From positions 1 to 64,000 of the forward strand of contig WNNJ02000758.1 of assembly GCA_012934845.2 (NCBI GenBank): 64,000 nt of DNA. Reading direction: 5' to 3'. The notes below the pieces were generated by a model. The model ran no database searches, had not been told where the DNA came from, and saw only the letters and a program-made list of their open reading frames with translations. How positions within the stretch are numbered: position 1 is the stretch's first letter; the number at the start of each line of letters is the position of its first letter. Shown piece by piece: positions 53,263 to 64,000 of this stretch. The DNA comes from Pomphorhynchus laevis. Lineage: Eukaryota; Acanthocephala; Palaeacanthocephala; Echinorhynchida; Pomphorhynchidae. A program made the translations under genes and the position numbers.

Positions 53263-53300
53263 GAATCAGATCAACTAACTGAGTCTACATATTTTATACT
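53262..53300 (+). repeat. Short R-A start
   Basis: AGATCAACTAACTGAGTCTA and CATATTTTATA match the left end of the R-A family. Only about 40 bp remain before a foldback. Confidence 0.6.
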
Positions 53301-53315
53301 TTCGATCACCATATT

Positions 53316-53347
53316 CGAACTACTTCGTTGTGCAACGGAGTAGTTCG
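53316..53347. repeat. 15-bp foldback at the R-A/L2 join
   Basis: Arms 53316-53330 (CGAACTACTTCGTTG) and 53333-53347 (CAACGGAGTAGTTCG) with one mismatch and a 2-bp loop. Confidence 0.9.
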
Positions 53348-53349
53348 CA

Positions 53350-55700
53350 CCACCATCCTCCATATTCTTTAATGAGCTCTCTAACATTTTATTATATATT
53401 CTCTTTAACTATTCCCACTTTTGTAATAGGTGATTTTAATGTCCGTTAACAACGTAGCTACCTAAAATCCCCGTGAATTGACATCCATCTTTCACACCTA
53501 CGAGTATTCAATCATTCCTTCTAAACTTACTCATCAATTGATTGTCCTTCTAGACTATGTTTCTATCCCCAAATCCTTCCAGCATCATTACTCTTGGATT
53601 GCCAGTGATCCAGGAATATCTGACTACTACATGGTCTTAGTTAGAATTAATCTAGACCAGGTCGACAAATCACATTGAGTGGTCATTTTTCGCCCATGGT
53701 CTTCTTTGCAAGTCGAAGATTTCACTTATGAACTAGCTTCTTCTATACTATCAACTGGCCCGTCCTCACTTCCCTTGATGTCCTTGCCAACATTTACTAC
53801 GCTTAAGTTTCTTCCATCACCGATTACGTTCTTCCACTTCGGAAATTCCCACCATCACTTAAACACTGTTTCTTGGTTTGACAGTGAATGCCGCTCATAC
53901 AAGATTGATCTCCGTCGCCTACATAGCATGTGTAAGCATTTTATTTATCGCATCGCTATCACCCTATTTCCATTCACGATCAATTGCTCGACCTGTCATT
54001 ATCGTTCGCTTTTTCATACTAAAACTACACTCCTTTGGAATAATCAACTATCATCTGCGACTGCTGATCGACCGCGCTGGAAAGTATTAAATCGACTCAT
54101 TCCGTGTGCCTCTTCTTTGTCGGTTTACTCAATCGATCCTTCCTTCAATCTCCGCTAGTTATCTCAGATTTAAATTTGACAATGTATGTCGTACTTTTCC
54201 ATCTATTGGTTACTCTTCAGTCATTGTCACATCATGTCTTCCTTAACTTTTCCGCATATCGCCCGTGTCTTCTTATAAAATTATCGTACTGATATCTCGA
54301 CTCCCCAACTTTTCATCTCCTCATGATCATTTACTAATAAATGTCCTTAAATTCATTGTTCCCGCATTGGTATTTTTATTCTGTAAACTTTTTAACTCGT
54401 GTATTCAACCTAAGATCTTCCCTGCTGCATGGAAAGCTGTCACTATCCGTTCGCTGTTAACACTAATCCCTCGACCCTAATCTTCAATCATCTTACCATC
54501 CTCTCTCACTACTTCCCACCATTTTGAAACTCTTCGAAAATCTCAGTTTGCGCTAAATCATGTACCACCATCCTCTCTACTCTTAAACGGTTCTCGTCAT
54601 ATCTTACTGGCCGTTCTCTCACTGTATCATCGGGAAATGTATTTAGTTCAACGTTCGCTATATCCCGTGGTGTCCTCAAGGTTCTGTACTCGGTCCTATC
54701 TTATTCTCCTTGCTCTTTGGAGATCTCGGTCCACTATACTTAGCATTCAAGTGTTATGCCATGCAATATGCATATGGCATCTTTATTTATTCGTTCGCAC
54801 ATAATTTATCCTTAACTACTCTACTCGCCTTGATTTCATCCTGATTACACTCCATATTCCATCACATTTTATCAATTCGAATGGTGGTAAATCTCTCAAA
54901 ATCTGGTGTCTTTTAGATTCACCCTTCCAGCATGCAAATTCAATCTTATCTTGCTCTTTTTTCAATTGTTATAGGCTTCTTTTCGTGAATTCGTTAACAT
55001 TTCTTGAAGTAATATACTCATCTCATTCGTTCTCATCATTTTCACTAAAAAAGTTAATTCCTGTTATCCCATTCTCCGTGACATTCGTCGCATTCGAAAA
55101 ACCACCATTTTTCAATTTCCACTACATAAATGTCCTCCCTCCTGCTACCTCATCTTGACTATCACATATCACTTTTCTCAGACTCCATATATTGTTCTAC
55201 TGCTCATCTGTATTGCTTTATTCGCACTGCAACCCTCATACTTCTTCGACGCTTGCGTTTTGATCCAATCTTCGATGAACTTATCGACCTTTATTGACTC
55301 AATGTACATAATCGAGTTTTATATTACTCTGCCGTTCTCGCTTTTCGTTTACTTTATCATCTTCCTCCGTATTTTCACCTAAAATTGCACGGTGATGAAT
55401 ATTCGTCCTCCAGAGCGCTTTGCTCAAACAATCAGTTCCTGCTACATATTCATGGTCATCGATCGAACTTTAGCTAGCGTTCATGTCTCATTTCTATGCC
55501 TCTTATTTGGAATTCTCATCTACTTAAACTTCGTCACTTCGTACTTTTTTCTGTGTAACCCGGCCCTGGAGCTTAGATAGCAATGCGATTTGAATTTTTT
55601 ATCATTCCAACGTCGGCTACGTGGTATGAACTTCAGTCACATCACTTATTTGTTTATTACAGTGAACTTGTAATACGCATGTCTGCATAAGCCACTAAAA
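53350..55700 (+). mobile_element. Old L2-type LINE copy, strongly decayed
   Basis: Recognisable in broken frames: VIGDFNVR near 53440 (endonuclease), SWIASDPGISDYYMVLVRIN near 53590, SWFDSECRSYKIDLRR near 53875, SVLGPILF / LLFGDLGPLY near 54690-54740 with MQYAYGIFIY (YADD decayed), and NPILRDIRRIR-like words near 55070. It ends near 55680 with CTTGTAATACGCATGTCTGC. The whole ORF2 order is kept, but no long frame is. Older and more AT-rich than the other L2 copies. Confidence 0.7.
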
Positions 55701-55839
55701 AATTAATAAATATATCTAATAAATCCATCTATCTACTAAAAATAAGCAGCAAAATAATATCGTATCAATAATTTATAGTTTCAGTACTTTTGTCAGAGGT
55801 TATATTAAAGAATGGATTTATTTTTACGTGGTAATGCAT
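55701..55839. other. AT-rich spacer
   Basis: Nothing recognised. Confidence 0.4.
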
Positions 55840-58008
55840 ACCGGAGTACGCTTACATGACCACAACAAAAAACAATAATCTAAGTCATGTATCGAGAAGG
55901 TGGGAACGGAAGAGGTACTTGAATGTGATAAAGGAGGGAGCGCGGCGGACGTCGAGAGGGAGCTGATTCCAGGCGAGGGGGCGGGGACGAGAAAGGATCG
56001 GATACCGTTGTTGTTAAAGTAATTGGGAAAGTGGAGTAATAGGGAATGATTGGAACACAGCGATAGAAAGGTGGGGCGAGTGTCGTCTAAGAAAGGAATG
56101 TTAACGATGCGGAGCCGACAACGATGATACGAAAAGCGACGAGAAGAAACGTAATTGGACGTGGATGTGGATGGCGAGCCAGGCGAGTTGGGCAAGATGT
56201 GTGGATGTGTGGTAGAAGCGACGGAGACGTACGAGCATTTGAACGGTTGAGTTGATGATGATTTGTAGGGTTAGGATGATGTATTTTGGAGAAATGTCGA
56301 ATTGCTGAGACAGTAATCGATTTTAAGGAAAAGAAGCGATGAAAGAAGATACATACAAGAACGAAAGTCGATAAGAGGGCATATACAGCGGATGTCACGG
56401 AGAATTGGGTTCGACAAGCAGACCTTGTCAAAGGCGAAAGGCTTAAGAGAAATGTGATTATCGAGATGAAACACTAAGAAAGTGATATTATGGACTATGG
56501 GAATGATTTATGAGGCAAAATGTACAGGGGGAGGAGATATGTTAGGTTGACGGGGGAGGATCTACATTAATTTGGACTTGTCGGGGGTTTAGAACAAGAT
56601 GGAGATTGGAGAGACGTTTGTAGATAGAAGAAATACAGTTGGAGGCAGAAATGCCGATATCGTGTATGCGATGGGCGGGTGCATGAACATAGATGAGAAT
56701 ATCATCGGGATATTGCATGACGTTAAAAGAGTAAGGCTTGGTAAACGGAGAGAGATCGCCAAGCAGAAGAGATAAAAGTAGGGGACATATGACTAAACCT
56801 TGTGGGACCCCGCAAAAAATAGGGATGGTACGGGAGGATAATAAATTAGAATAAACGCGAAAGGAACGGTCGTATATATGAGGCAAACCATGCTCAGAGA
56901 ACGAAGAGAAGCCTTAATCATAACGAAGTCAAGAACGGAGGATGAAGTGGCCGACGATGTCGAAGGCCGAGGAGATGTCGAGAGAGATGAGAACACCATA
57001 GAGAGCCTTGTCACGAGAAATGAGTAGGTCTTTGTAAGCTTTCATGCAGGTGATTTCGGTAGAGTGATTAGAGCTGAAAGCGGTTTGGAAAGGAGGATAC
57101 AGATTGGATGACGAGAGATAAGCGTTGACTTGTATTAAGATGATGCGTTCTAAGAGCTTACGAAGAGTAAGGAGGAGTGAAATGGGGCAATAGTTTGAAG
57201 GAAAGGAGGGGTCGAGCGATTATTTCTTAAGGAGTGGACGAACGATGGCAACTTTCAAGTGTAAATGGAAGATACAACTTCGGATGGACGAGTTAAACAA
57301 GGTGGTGAGGGAAGGTGATATCGATGATCATGTGGATTTAAGTATGGGAGGTAACAGAGAATTGGCAGGTGAGGTTTTAACGACAGATGAGACTTCGGCA
57401 GGTGAGACAGGGAGAAGATAAATAGTTTCAGGACGATGTTGATTGTCGGGGCGGAATGGGATGGTATGGAGACGCGGTGTTTGAGAGCAACGTGGTAACT
57501 TTGGTTTTGAAAATCTCGAATAATCATGGGGATTGATGCTCCAATACGAAAGGGAGCCAGCAAGGATTGAGTTAAAAATATGCCAGAGGGACTTATAGTT
57601 GAATGAAGTGATGATTTTATACTGTTAGAAGGAGTTGCATTTGGTACGTAGTAGGTTGAGATAAGACCTACAGAGAGCAAGATACGAATCACGGAGTGAC
57701 GGATTGAGCGAGCAGATATCACTTTTGAGAGAGTGGTGAAAGTCTCGAAACGCATTACGAAGTCGACACTTTGAGGGTATGCATTGTATGTCAAACCATG
57801 GGTCACGGATCAAGCGACGGTGATGGTGAGGCTTGACGGAGAAGAAAAGATCGAATGTGGATTGAGTTCAGAGTCGAAAAGAAAGTCGAGATCGTGAGGA
57901 GAGGATGATGTTATTGTAGGAGAGGATATTGTCGATTTGATTAATGCAGAGATAAGAATACGGAGAACAAAATTTCTCTAAGGGCGACGTAGGATGGTAG
58001 GGGTGTTT
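55840..58008 (-). mobile_element. L2-type LINE, minus strand, 5'-truncated
   Basis: From 58008 downwards: endonuclease end and linker (PWFDIQCIPSKCRLRNAF), RT in 56886-56542 (PIFCGVPQGLVICPLLLSLL, MQYPDDILIYVHAPAHRIHD) and the C terminus (56195-55824, ILPNSPGSPSTS). The 3' end reads TACTCCGGTATGC/GTAAGCGTACT near 55850. The catalytic box is YPDD, and motif B has Leu-Val-Ile after Gly. Frames are broken in several places. Confidence 0.83.
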
Positions 58009-58640
58009 CTAATATTAACCTCTTTCATTAGTATATCATAATAAAGCTTTTTGCATATGAAGACAAAGTTATTACTAGCTTTATCAATAGTTGTTATTAT
58101 ATAGTTATTCCTTTAATTTAGTAAGTTCTTTATACATATCTTTATTAATTTTATCTTTTCTTTTATAATTGTTTGTTATTTTCATTTTATTTTTAATTTT
58201 ATCAAATATATAATCTTTCCAAATTTTTATCTTAGATATATTCGAGCTTTCACTATTAATCAGCTTACTAAAGTAATCATTTAAGTTATTATATAACAAA
58301 TTGTAAATTTTATTATTGCCGTTGTTATTATTTTATCTATATTTTTACCCTTTTGATAGCAGCTTTCTTAATTCACAATTTTCAATTAATTCTAGATTAT
58401 GGGTACATATATGTTCATTTATTTTATCAAAACTAAGACTTTTACAATTGCATTCTGTTTCCATTATGTTTCTAATATTATCGTTGCATATTGATTTTAA
58501 TTCTTTATTATAATTACAAATTTTTCTTCATAATGGTGGTAGGAGTTTATACCTTATTTTAGGAATATATTTACTTAAATCTGACCCTATTATTTCTTTA
58601 CTTTTAGAATTATTTAAAAATCTGCCTGTTATTTATTTGA
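58009..58640 (-). mobile_element. PLE-1, N-terminal part
   Basis: The minus strand gives SDLSKYIPKIRYKLLPPL near 58590, ICNYNKELKSICNDNIRNIM near 58500, the segment shared with 8591-9886 (LNDYFSKLINSESSNISKIK, WKDYIFDKIKNKMKITNNYK), and stops within TIDKAS. It adds about 150 bp of N-terminal coding sequence not present in the other copies. Adjacent to an L2 copy whose 5' truncation point is the join. Confidence 0.82.
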
Positions 58641-58917
58641 AGTTTATGGGAGTGTATATTTTTTATTTTTATTATTTTTTAATATTGTAGTAATATTATA
58701 ATATTTTTATAATAAATTATGTTTATTTATGTTGTTCTTAGTCTCATTCCTAAAACACGAAATTTATAAATTGATATACACAAATTATAAACTAAAGTTT
58801 TTCTACATAGAACTTTCCTTTAATTCAATTCTAAAGAAATATATTTGTATATTTACTTCTAGCGTTGAAAATTTATCAGAAAAATAATAAAATGTTAATT
58901 CTATATTTCTATTAGAA
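58641..58917. other. AT-rich upstream region of the HAD gene
   Basis: No element recognised. TATAATATTTTTATAATAAA-type stretches near 58690 could act as core promoter, but none is distinctive. Confidence 0.35.
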
Positions 58918-59616
58918 ATGGTTGATTGTATAACTCACTGTATATTTGATGTCGATGGACTTATTTTAAACACTGAAATTATATACTATGCCGTGTTGGA
59001 AGAAATAGCTAATGATTTTGGTAAACATTTTAGTCAGCAAATACAGTCTGAAATGATGGGAAGTCCCACCGAAACGGCCATGACTCTCTTTGTACAGCGA
59101 ATCGGAGTCGATGAAATATACTACCCATCCATAATGCAAAAGTTTAAAAATCTTTTGAGCGAAAGGCTACCGGATTGTAATTTGATAAAAGGAGTCGAAC
59201 GCTTAGTATATCATCTTCATGCAAACAATATTCCCTTGGGTATAGCCACAGGATCAGACAGGTACAGTTTCGAAATGAAAACTAAAAATCACAAGAAGTT
59301 TTTCAATTACTTTGCCGTACAAATGCTATCTGATAATATAAAGCTGAATAGACCAAAACCTTATCCTGATATTTATGAACTTGCAATGCAGAAATTTGGA
59401 TCACCAGACATAAATCCAAGGAATGTTCTCGTGTTTGAAGATTCACTTGCTGGCGTTCAGGCTGCAGCAGCCGCAAAAATGCATGTGATTATGGTACCAA
59501 GTTTACCTTTAAATATTATTGAAAGTAAATTGCCAAGCGGGATAGACATAATCAGCAGCTTAGAGTCATTTAAACCAGAGCAGTACGGACTTCCCCCTTT
59601 TCCTAAAGTTACATAA
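58918..59616 (+). CDS. PUDP: HAD-superfamily phosphatase, GS1/pseudouridine-5'-phosphatase-like
   Basis: 232 residues, intact single exon; the start has A at -3 and G at +4 (GAAATGG). Haloacid-dehalogenase motifs: I, CIFDVDGLILNTE with nucleophile Asp11 and acid/base Asp13; II, GIATGSD with Thr111; III, Lys147 in NRPKPYPD; IV, VFEDSLAGVQAA with Glu174/Asp175. The helical cap (about 20-95) is of the short C1 type. The C terminus ESFKPEQYGLPPF is the family signature in animals. Known members remove phosphate from pseudouridine 5'-monophosphate after RNA breakdown, in the cytosol. Length equals that of the family. The gene is surrounded by transposons but undamaged, so it is under selection. 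Another sugar-phosphate HAD role cannot be excluded. Confidence 0.93.
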   Translation: MVDCITHCIFDVDGLILNTEIIYYAVLEEIANDFGKHFSQQIQSEMMGSPTETAMTLFVQRIGVDEIYYPSIMQKFKNLLSERLPDCNLIKGVERLVYHLHANNIPLGIATGSDRYSFEMKTKNHKKFFNYFAVQMLSDNIKLNRPKPYPDIYELAMQKFGSPDINPRNVLVFEDSLAGVQAAAAAKMHVIMVPSLPLNIIESKLPSGIDIISSLESFKPEQYGLPPFPKVT

Positions 59617-60599
59617 ACTTTACGGGCAACCTTTTTATTCGATGTCAGTACTTACATTTTCCGTAACAAGTAAAAATATATTGTTTTCAAATTCAGTTAC
59701 AATTTAATACAAGAAAACTTGTTCAATTCTTGTTTTGTAGTAGTTGGTATCATCCTGATATACGTAATAATAGATTTTGATACTAAAATATAAGGCGATT
59801 TGTCATTTTTTCATAAAATTAAAAAAGCCAAAAATGTTGAGTCCAAATTAAGTCCAAATATTTTTATTCAATAGGAATAAATAATTTTGCTTGCAATAAA
59901 TAATTTAGCTGATTTATTTTTAAATAAATAAATGATAAATAAATACATTTATCTTTAATAAGGTATTAAAGATAAATGTGGAATATATAAGTTTAGAAAA
60001 TATATTTTATATTTATGTTGACTTTATTCTCAATAAATCAGATCAGCTAACTGAGTCTATATATTTTATAATATTTACAAATTAAAAATCATGCTAAATT
60101 AAATTTAAATAATTAAATAATTAATAATTAAGTAATTCTAAAAAATTATAAGTAATGAATAATTGTTTCTTTTAATAGAGCTGTAATTTAGTGAAAATTA
60201 AATTTAAATAAAAAAGCTCAAAAGGCAAGTCCCATAACGTGCAAAATTATAAATTAATTGGTTTGACGTTTCCATCCTCCATTTAAGGAATAGCTGTATG
60301 CTGCAATCATTTACCCTGCAACTCAACAGTGAGAAGAATATGAGATTATCTGAAGCTAAGCAAAATCCTCGTATGCAAAGGAAAGTAGCACAACCTAGTG
60401 TAAAGCCAATAATCCGCTTTAATCTACATAGACAACCGGTATAAGTTCGATTCCGCTGTTTTATTTATTGCAATCGGGCCATATGTTTTAGAACGGGTAT
60501 CTTCATGGACCAAGACAATCCAAAACTGAGAAAATGAAAAAAAAACTTTTCTCTACGTCGACTATTCTTTATATTTTGATCTTTTGCGATTTTCATTAT
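59617..60599. other. Intergenic region with a partial R-A repeat
   Basis: AGGAATAAATAATTTTG near 59873 could give a poly(A) signal for the HAD gene. An R-A start (AGATCAGCTAACTGAGTCTA) lies at about 60038, continuing as AT-rich R-A-like sequence to about 60210. No gene seen. Confidence 0.5.
60032..60215 (+). repeat. Partial R-A repeat
   Basis: Left-end match ATCAGCTAACTGAGTCTA and then ATGCTAAATTAAATTTAAAT-like body. The right module with the CTGCTATGCTATCAG palindrome is missing. Confidence 0.65.
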
Positions 60600-61397
60600 A
60601 CTCAAATGCTGACGCTACAGATGTGGAGTACGATGAGACAAAACTATTGAATATGACAATGTCGAAAACGTCCGCTCAAATCGATCTGCATATAATACAT
60701 TGCACACAATATCTAGCCTCGCTTCTATTTCACGAGTGGTTTGCGGATTTTCGAACATTAAAGTCTCACTAATATGCTGCAAATGCGGTTCTATTGCTAC
60801 ATTTTTGGCCACTTTTCTCACTTCGCCAGCTACAACGTCCCTTATTACGTTATGACGTACAATTTGCAGTCCCTCGCGCTTACACGACTATAAATATGAT
60901 AAAAAGGACTAGTGTTAAACACACAATTAGATGACAAGCCTTCTGAATCTCAACCATATCTGGTCGCTATACTGTCACGAAATGCGTTTGGCGTTAGCCG
61001 ATATCTTTCACGAATGAGTGAAAGGCCCTGAGCCACGTTGAAGCACCCTGAGCAGTTGAGAATAAGTTTGACCTCATATATTCGATTGTTGAACTGTTCC
61101 ATCCTTGATCGAACTATCTGCTTCGCAATGGAATCCTGTAGCTGCTGAAGCATTACACCTTATCGTGCCAAAAAATATGAATCATACATTCTAAAAGATG
61201 CCGCATATTCTAATTTACAGATGAAGGTTGGATCCATGACACCGATTCCACCTAGTTTTATCGGAGATGTCAGTAGCGTTGTCACATCATTTTTCATTTT
61301 ACGTTGTGTCATCGTCCGCTAAAAACTCGTCTACAATAACCTTTTTAGTACCATTTTTAGTTCCTCTTTTGAACCACCAAAGTTTGCGTCATCTGAA
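60600..61397 (-). mobile_element. RLE family copy 7, minus strand, internally deleted
   Basis: From 61397: DDANFGGSKEELKMVLKRLL (from the catalytic box), then directly the segment TLLTSPIKLGGIGVMDPTF near 61260, so most of the thumb is deleted. Then ERYRLTPNAFRDSIATRYG, the lost knuckle region, and EARLDIVCNVLYADRFERTF (nuclease core) near 60700. Ends near 60600. Several stops. Confidence 0.8.
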
Positions 61398-61556
61398 ATA
61401 CACAATTATATGCGGGACAACGTTGTGGCCGGGAGTATGTGGTTCGGTACATTCGGTCGTGTTTATTTGAACAGAATAACAAATGCTTGCTGCTTATAGA
61501 CGCTGACAACGCGTTCAATCGCGTTAATAGAAAACTTGCTTTGGCTAATATGAGTA

Positions 61557-62336
61557 GTGTGTCTACCACTAGTTAACATTTTAACAAACACTTATCATGA
61601 TGATCCCACTATGATAATTGACGGTGAAACAATGAGATCCCAAGAGGGTTTTACACAGGGGGACCCGCTGTCAATGGTTGCCTTTGCTGCAGCAACTCTT
61701 CCTCTGATGGAAAAATTAAAACATGCTTTTCCAAATATCCAGCAAAAATGGTATGCAGATGATGTGTCGTGCGTAGGAACAGCGAAGGATCTTGCGGGAT
61801 ATTTGGAGAGGATGCAAACACTTGGACCTCAATATGGCTTCTTTGTCAATGCTAGGAAATGTAAAATATTTGTTCCCTCCGAAAATAGTGAAACAAAATC
61901 ATTGTTCAATGCCTTGGATGTGTCAGTGACCAACACGTGCGTTGAAGTCCTGGGATGTCCTATTGGATCGGCCGAATATGAAAAATCATGGCTGGATGAC
62001 AAAATAGAGAATTGGATGATGATCCAACGACTAGCAGAAATCGCGAAAATCGATCCGCAGCTCGCATATTCTGCCTATATGGTGTCACCCCAACACAAAT
62101 GGACTCACATTTTTAGGGCATGTCGCTTCGAAGGTAAGGGCGTGGAAAAATTGGAACAGAAAATAAAAGAGTGCCTTCTACCAAATCTCACCGGTCAGCA
62201 ACTTATATCAGATCAAATGAGACGGATTATTGCTTTGCCGACAAGCAGGGGTGGAATGGACATTACGGATCCTTCAGATTTTGTCTCGAGTGACAGTGGT
62301 CGGAGGCTATGTGTAATCCACTTGAAAGTGGTTTAA
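61557..62336 (+). pseudogene. Reverse transcriptase, RLE copy 8
   Basis: 259-residue frame with an intact YADD box (WYADDVSCVG) and motif B (TQGDPLSM), but motif A (IDADNAFNRVN) lies just upstream in another frame. It includes the thumb domain and IDPQLAYSAYMVSPQHKWTH, then YGG-like SRGGMDITDP. Of the RLE copies here, this one keeps the catalytic box best. The start given is the first in-frame ATG, not native. Confidence 0.82.
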
Positions 62337-62552
62337 CGGGAGTTGAACTAAACAAAGCTCAGACTATAGTAGCAGCGGAAATTAGAAGAATAAAGAAACA
62401 TATTTCAGACTCCTTGTTTTCCGAAATTGTGGATGGGAGCGACAAATTTTTTTCTAATTCGTTATTGCACGCGACAATAAAAGGCTCTTCCACTTGGCTT
62501 TCTGCCAGGGTTAACGATTATCGGTTATACAGACTACGTCGCGAGGAGTTTT

Positions 62553-63263
62553 ATGATGGTTTGTCAACAAGATACGCATAGTCACTTGTCAACGCGTTTA
62601 AGACATGCGTTTATGGGGAGGATAATTCTGTTACTCACACTCTCTTGTCGTATATCTGGCAAGACAATAATCAGACACAATGCGATTCGTGATCTCCTGC
62701 AAAACTTGTTATCAGGTGTAAGTCAAAATATCGTAACCGAGCCTCTGCTGACACTAATAGAATCAGATTATTCATTTGAAAAGGCATCTACTTGCAAAGA
62801 CCGCAATGCTCGTCTAGACTTGGCTTGTACTGGTTTATTTGGTATCCCGACAGAGCGGACGTTCTTTGACGTCTCAATTTTCAACATCCACGCTCCGTCA
62901 AATGCCTCACGCAGCCCTGAGAGCACATTTGTGTATCACGAGAACAGAAAGCGTGCGAAGTATGTAGAGCGTGTAAACACATTCAAACGAGCTGGATTTG
63001 CTCCCTTGATAATTTCTTCTTCCGGAGGTACTGGAGTTGAAATGAGTGCAGTGTTGAAGCGGGTAGCAGCATCGGCTACCGCTAGAGGGAATCGCTCATA
63101 CGCGGAAAACATAGCGAAGTTACGTCGCCAAATAGGAGTCTCCCTCGCAAAAATGTGCTCTCTGGCGTTCCGCATACCACGATCAACACAAAATTCATAT
63201 AAAACTGGTATAATACAGGGCCCATTTGCGGGCAACCTTAAATGTATAAATTCTTTTGGCTAA
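62553..63263 (+). pseudogene. Restriction-like endonuclease end, RLE copy 8
   Basis: 236-residue frame: the knuckle is out of frame at its start; then IIRHNAIRDLLQNLLSGVSQ, TEPLLTLIESDYSFEKAS, RNARLDLACTGLFGIPTERT, FFDVSIFNIHAPSNAS, HENRKRAKYVERVNTFKRAG and FAPLIISSSGGTG. The presumed PD-(D/E)XK core has Asp and Asp-Val-Ser, so Ser stands where Lys is usual. Copies 3, 5, 6, 7 and 8 all keep the first Asp. Confidence 0.8.
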
Positions 63264-63329
63264 ATAAAAAATATTATTAAAAAAATACGACAAACAAATG
63301 TTTTTCATTAAATATTAATAATAATTGTA

Positions 63330-64000
63330 ACTGCAATACCGCAGGTGTAGTGTATCTAATACAATGTACATGTGGATTGCAGTATATAGGAAAAACATAT
63401 CAAATGTTAAAAACTAGGTTTAAGCAACACATATATAATATACAGCATAATAGTCAAACTATATTTCATAAACATATGAGATTAATAGGACATGATATTA
63501 AAAACTGTAAATTATTTATTTTAGAACATATTATCGAAGAAAACATATCAATATTAAATCAAAAACTATTAGAAAAAGAAGATTTTTGGATTAAAACGCT
63601 TAATTCCATGTACCCATTAGGATTGAATGACGTGGTACAAGGAATTGGCAGAAGTAGTATAATACATAATAAACAACTATATTATAATAATCCGGTTAAA
63701 CGCAAACCAAGAAGTCATGGTGATAAAATGAATAAGAAAAATAGAGTTAAAAATATTAAAAAAGATATGTATATAAATGAATAATTAGAAATATTAAAAC
63801 AACTTTTAAGCGATAATAAGCTAAAAGATCATTATGTAAATATAAGAAGTTTTCCTAAAGATATCATATGTTCAATAAATCAAAAATTAATTAACGACTA
63901 TGATAGGTTAAGTTGTATAATAGACAGTTATTGTAATACAAAATACTATAATCATACAATAAATGTTAATAATAACAATAGAAAATATACATTAACCAAA
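63330..64000 (+). mobile_element. PLE-1, GIY-YIG endonuclease and 3' part, continues beyond the window
   Basis: The frame opens before 63350 with CNTAGVVYLIQCTCGLQYIG, the GIY...YIG pair, then KTYQMLKTRFKQHIYNI (catalytic Arg helix), LLEKEDFWIKTLNSMYPLGL (catalytic Glu and the Penelope-type end), and a basic tail RKPRSHGDKMNKKNRVKNIK to a stop at 63784. The same frame is coding-like beyond the stop (LEILKQLLSDNKLKDHYVNI) to the window end. Penelope-like elements use this nuclease to nick targets. It starts right after the RLE copy 8 tail, with no RT in front, so this is a separate truncated PLE. Confidence 0.9.

Larger units (their letters stand above)
61398..63290 (+). mobile_element. RLE family copy 8, RT to C terminus
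   Basis: It begins inside the RT at TQLYAGQRCGREYVVRYIRS (frame near 61410) and runs to the stop at 63263, followed by TAAATAAAAAATATTATT. RT: LLLIDADNAFNRVN, EGFTQGDPLSMVAFAAATLP, KWYADDVSCVG, LGPQYGFFVNARKCKIFVP. Thumb: SRGGMDITDPSDF. Nuclease: NARLDLACTGLFGIPTERTF then FDVSIFNIHAPSN. Three frame changes (near 61560, 62325, 62570). It is head to head with copy 7; the shared part (catalytic box to C terminus) shows that they are separate copies, not one inverted element. Confidence 0.88.

Noticed and set aside
60440-60470. tRNA T-arm-like word AGTTCGATTCC
   Set aside because: No matching stem, no A box and no acceptor stem around it. The similar GAGTTCGATTAC at 31614 fails in the same way.
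60600-63290. Twin-priming inversion of a single RLE insertion
   Set aside because: Both arms contain the catalytic box to C terminus, so they overlap in content.

Overview
The window reads as AT-rich invertebrate animal DNA. It has single-exon host genes with TATA/AATAAA signals, many animal retroelement classes (non-LTR elements of at least four lineages, Penelope-like elements, a Ty3/gypsy element, a hAT relic) and no bacterial-style operons. One intact host protein (58918-59616) is a GS1/pseudouridine-phosphatase-type HAD hydrolase whose C-terminal FKPEQYGLPPF is typical of animal, and best remembered from insect, homologues. An arthropod is my best guess; nothing here proves the phylum.

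Layout. 1-3390: non-LTR element 'LINE-A' copy A. 3480-5160: old L2/CR1-group fragments, one split by a small repeat ('R-A'). 5370-7905: a retroelement with a Cys-rich N terminus and a restriction-like C terminus ('RLE family'). 7906-8572: L2-type piece, then Penelope-like element 1 (PLE-1) to 9886, then LINE-A copy B (9887-12456), nearly identical to copy A at an offset of 10000 bp. 12529-14898: L2-type element, minus strand. 15930-19340: LINE-A copy C, minus strand. 19672-19903: minisatellite. 20700-23600: CR1-like element. 24733-25260: PLE-1 endonuclease. 25600-26400: hAT transposase relic. 26790-27490: RLE relic. 28463-29572: an intact acidic host gene of unknown function. 29680-30890: PLE-2. 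31157-32345: cluster of short structured repeats. 32408-33720: LINE-A copy D. 33722-35280: two non-LTR fragments facing each other. 35705-38275: best RLE copy. 38611-42800: RLE, L2, PLE and R-A pieces. 42924-48400: RLE copy split by a nearly whole-length Ty3/gypsy element. 48425-52350: longest L2-type copy. 52351-58640: RLE, PLE-1 and two L2 copies. 58918-59616: HAD gene. 60600-63290: two RLE copies head to head. 63330-64000: PLE-1 endonuclease running off the window.

Most of the window is transposon graveyard; only two genes look like intact host loci. The main unexplained signal lies at 31288-32285. Four copies of a short repeat carry the three conserved blocks of a hammerhead ribozyme and sequences able to pair as its three helices, with compensatory changes between copies, but in a strand order that no ordinary or circularly permuted hammerhead has. 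In a tandem multimer the normal order could be restored between neighbouring units. A second theme is perfect or near-perfect foldback palindromes sitting exactly at joins between unrelated retroelements (8546, 12422, 12488, 31811, 53316).
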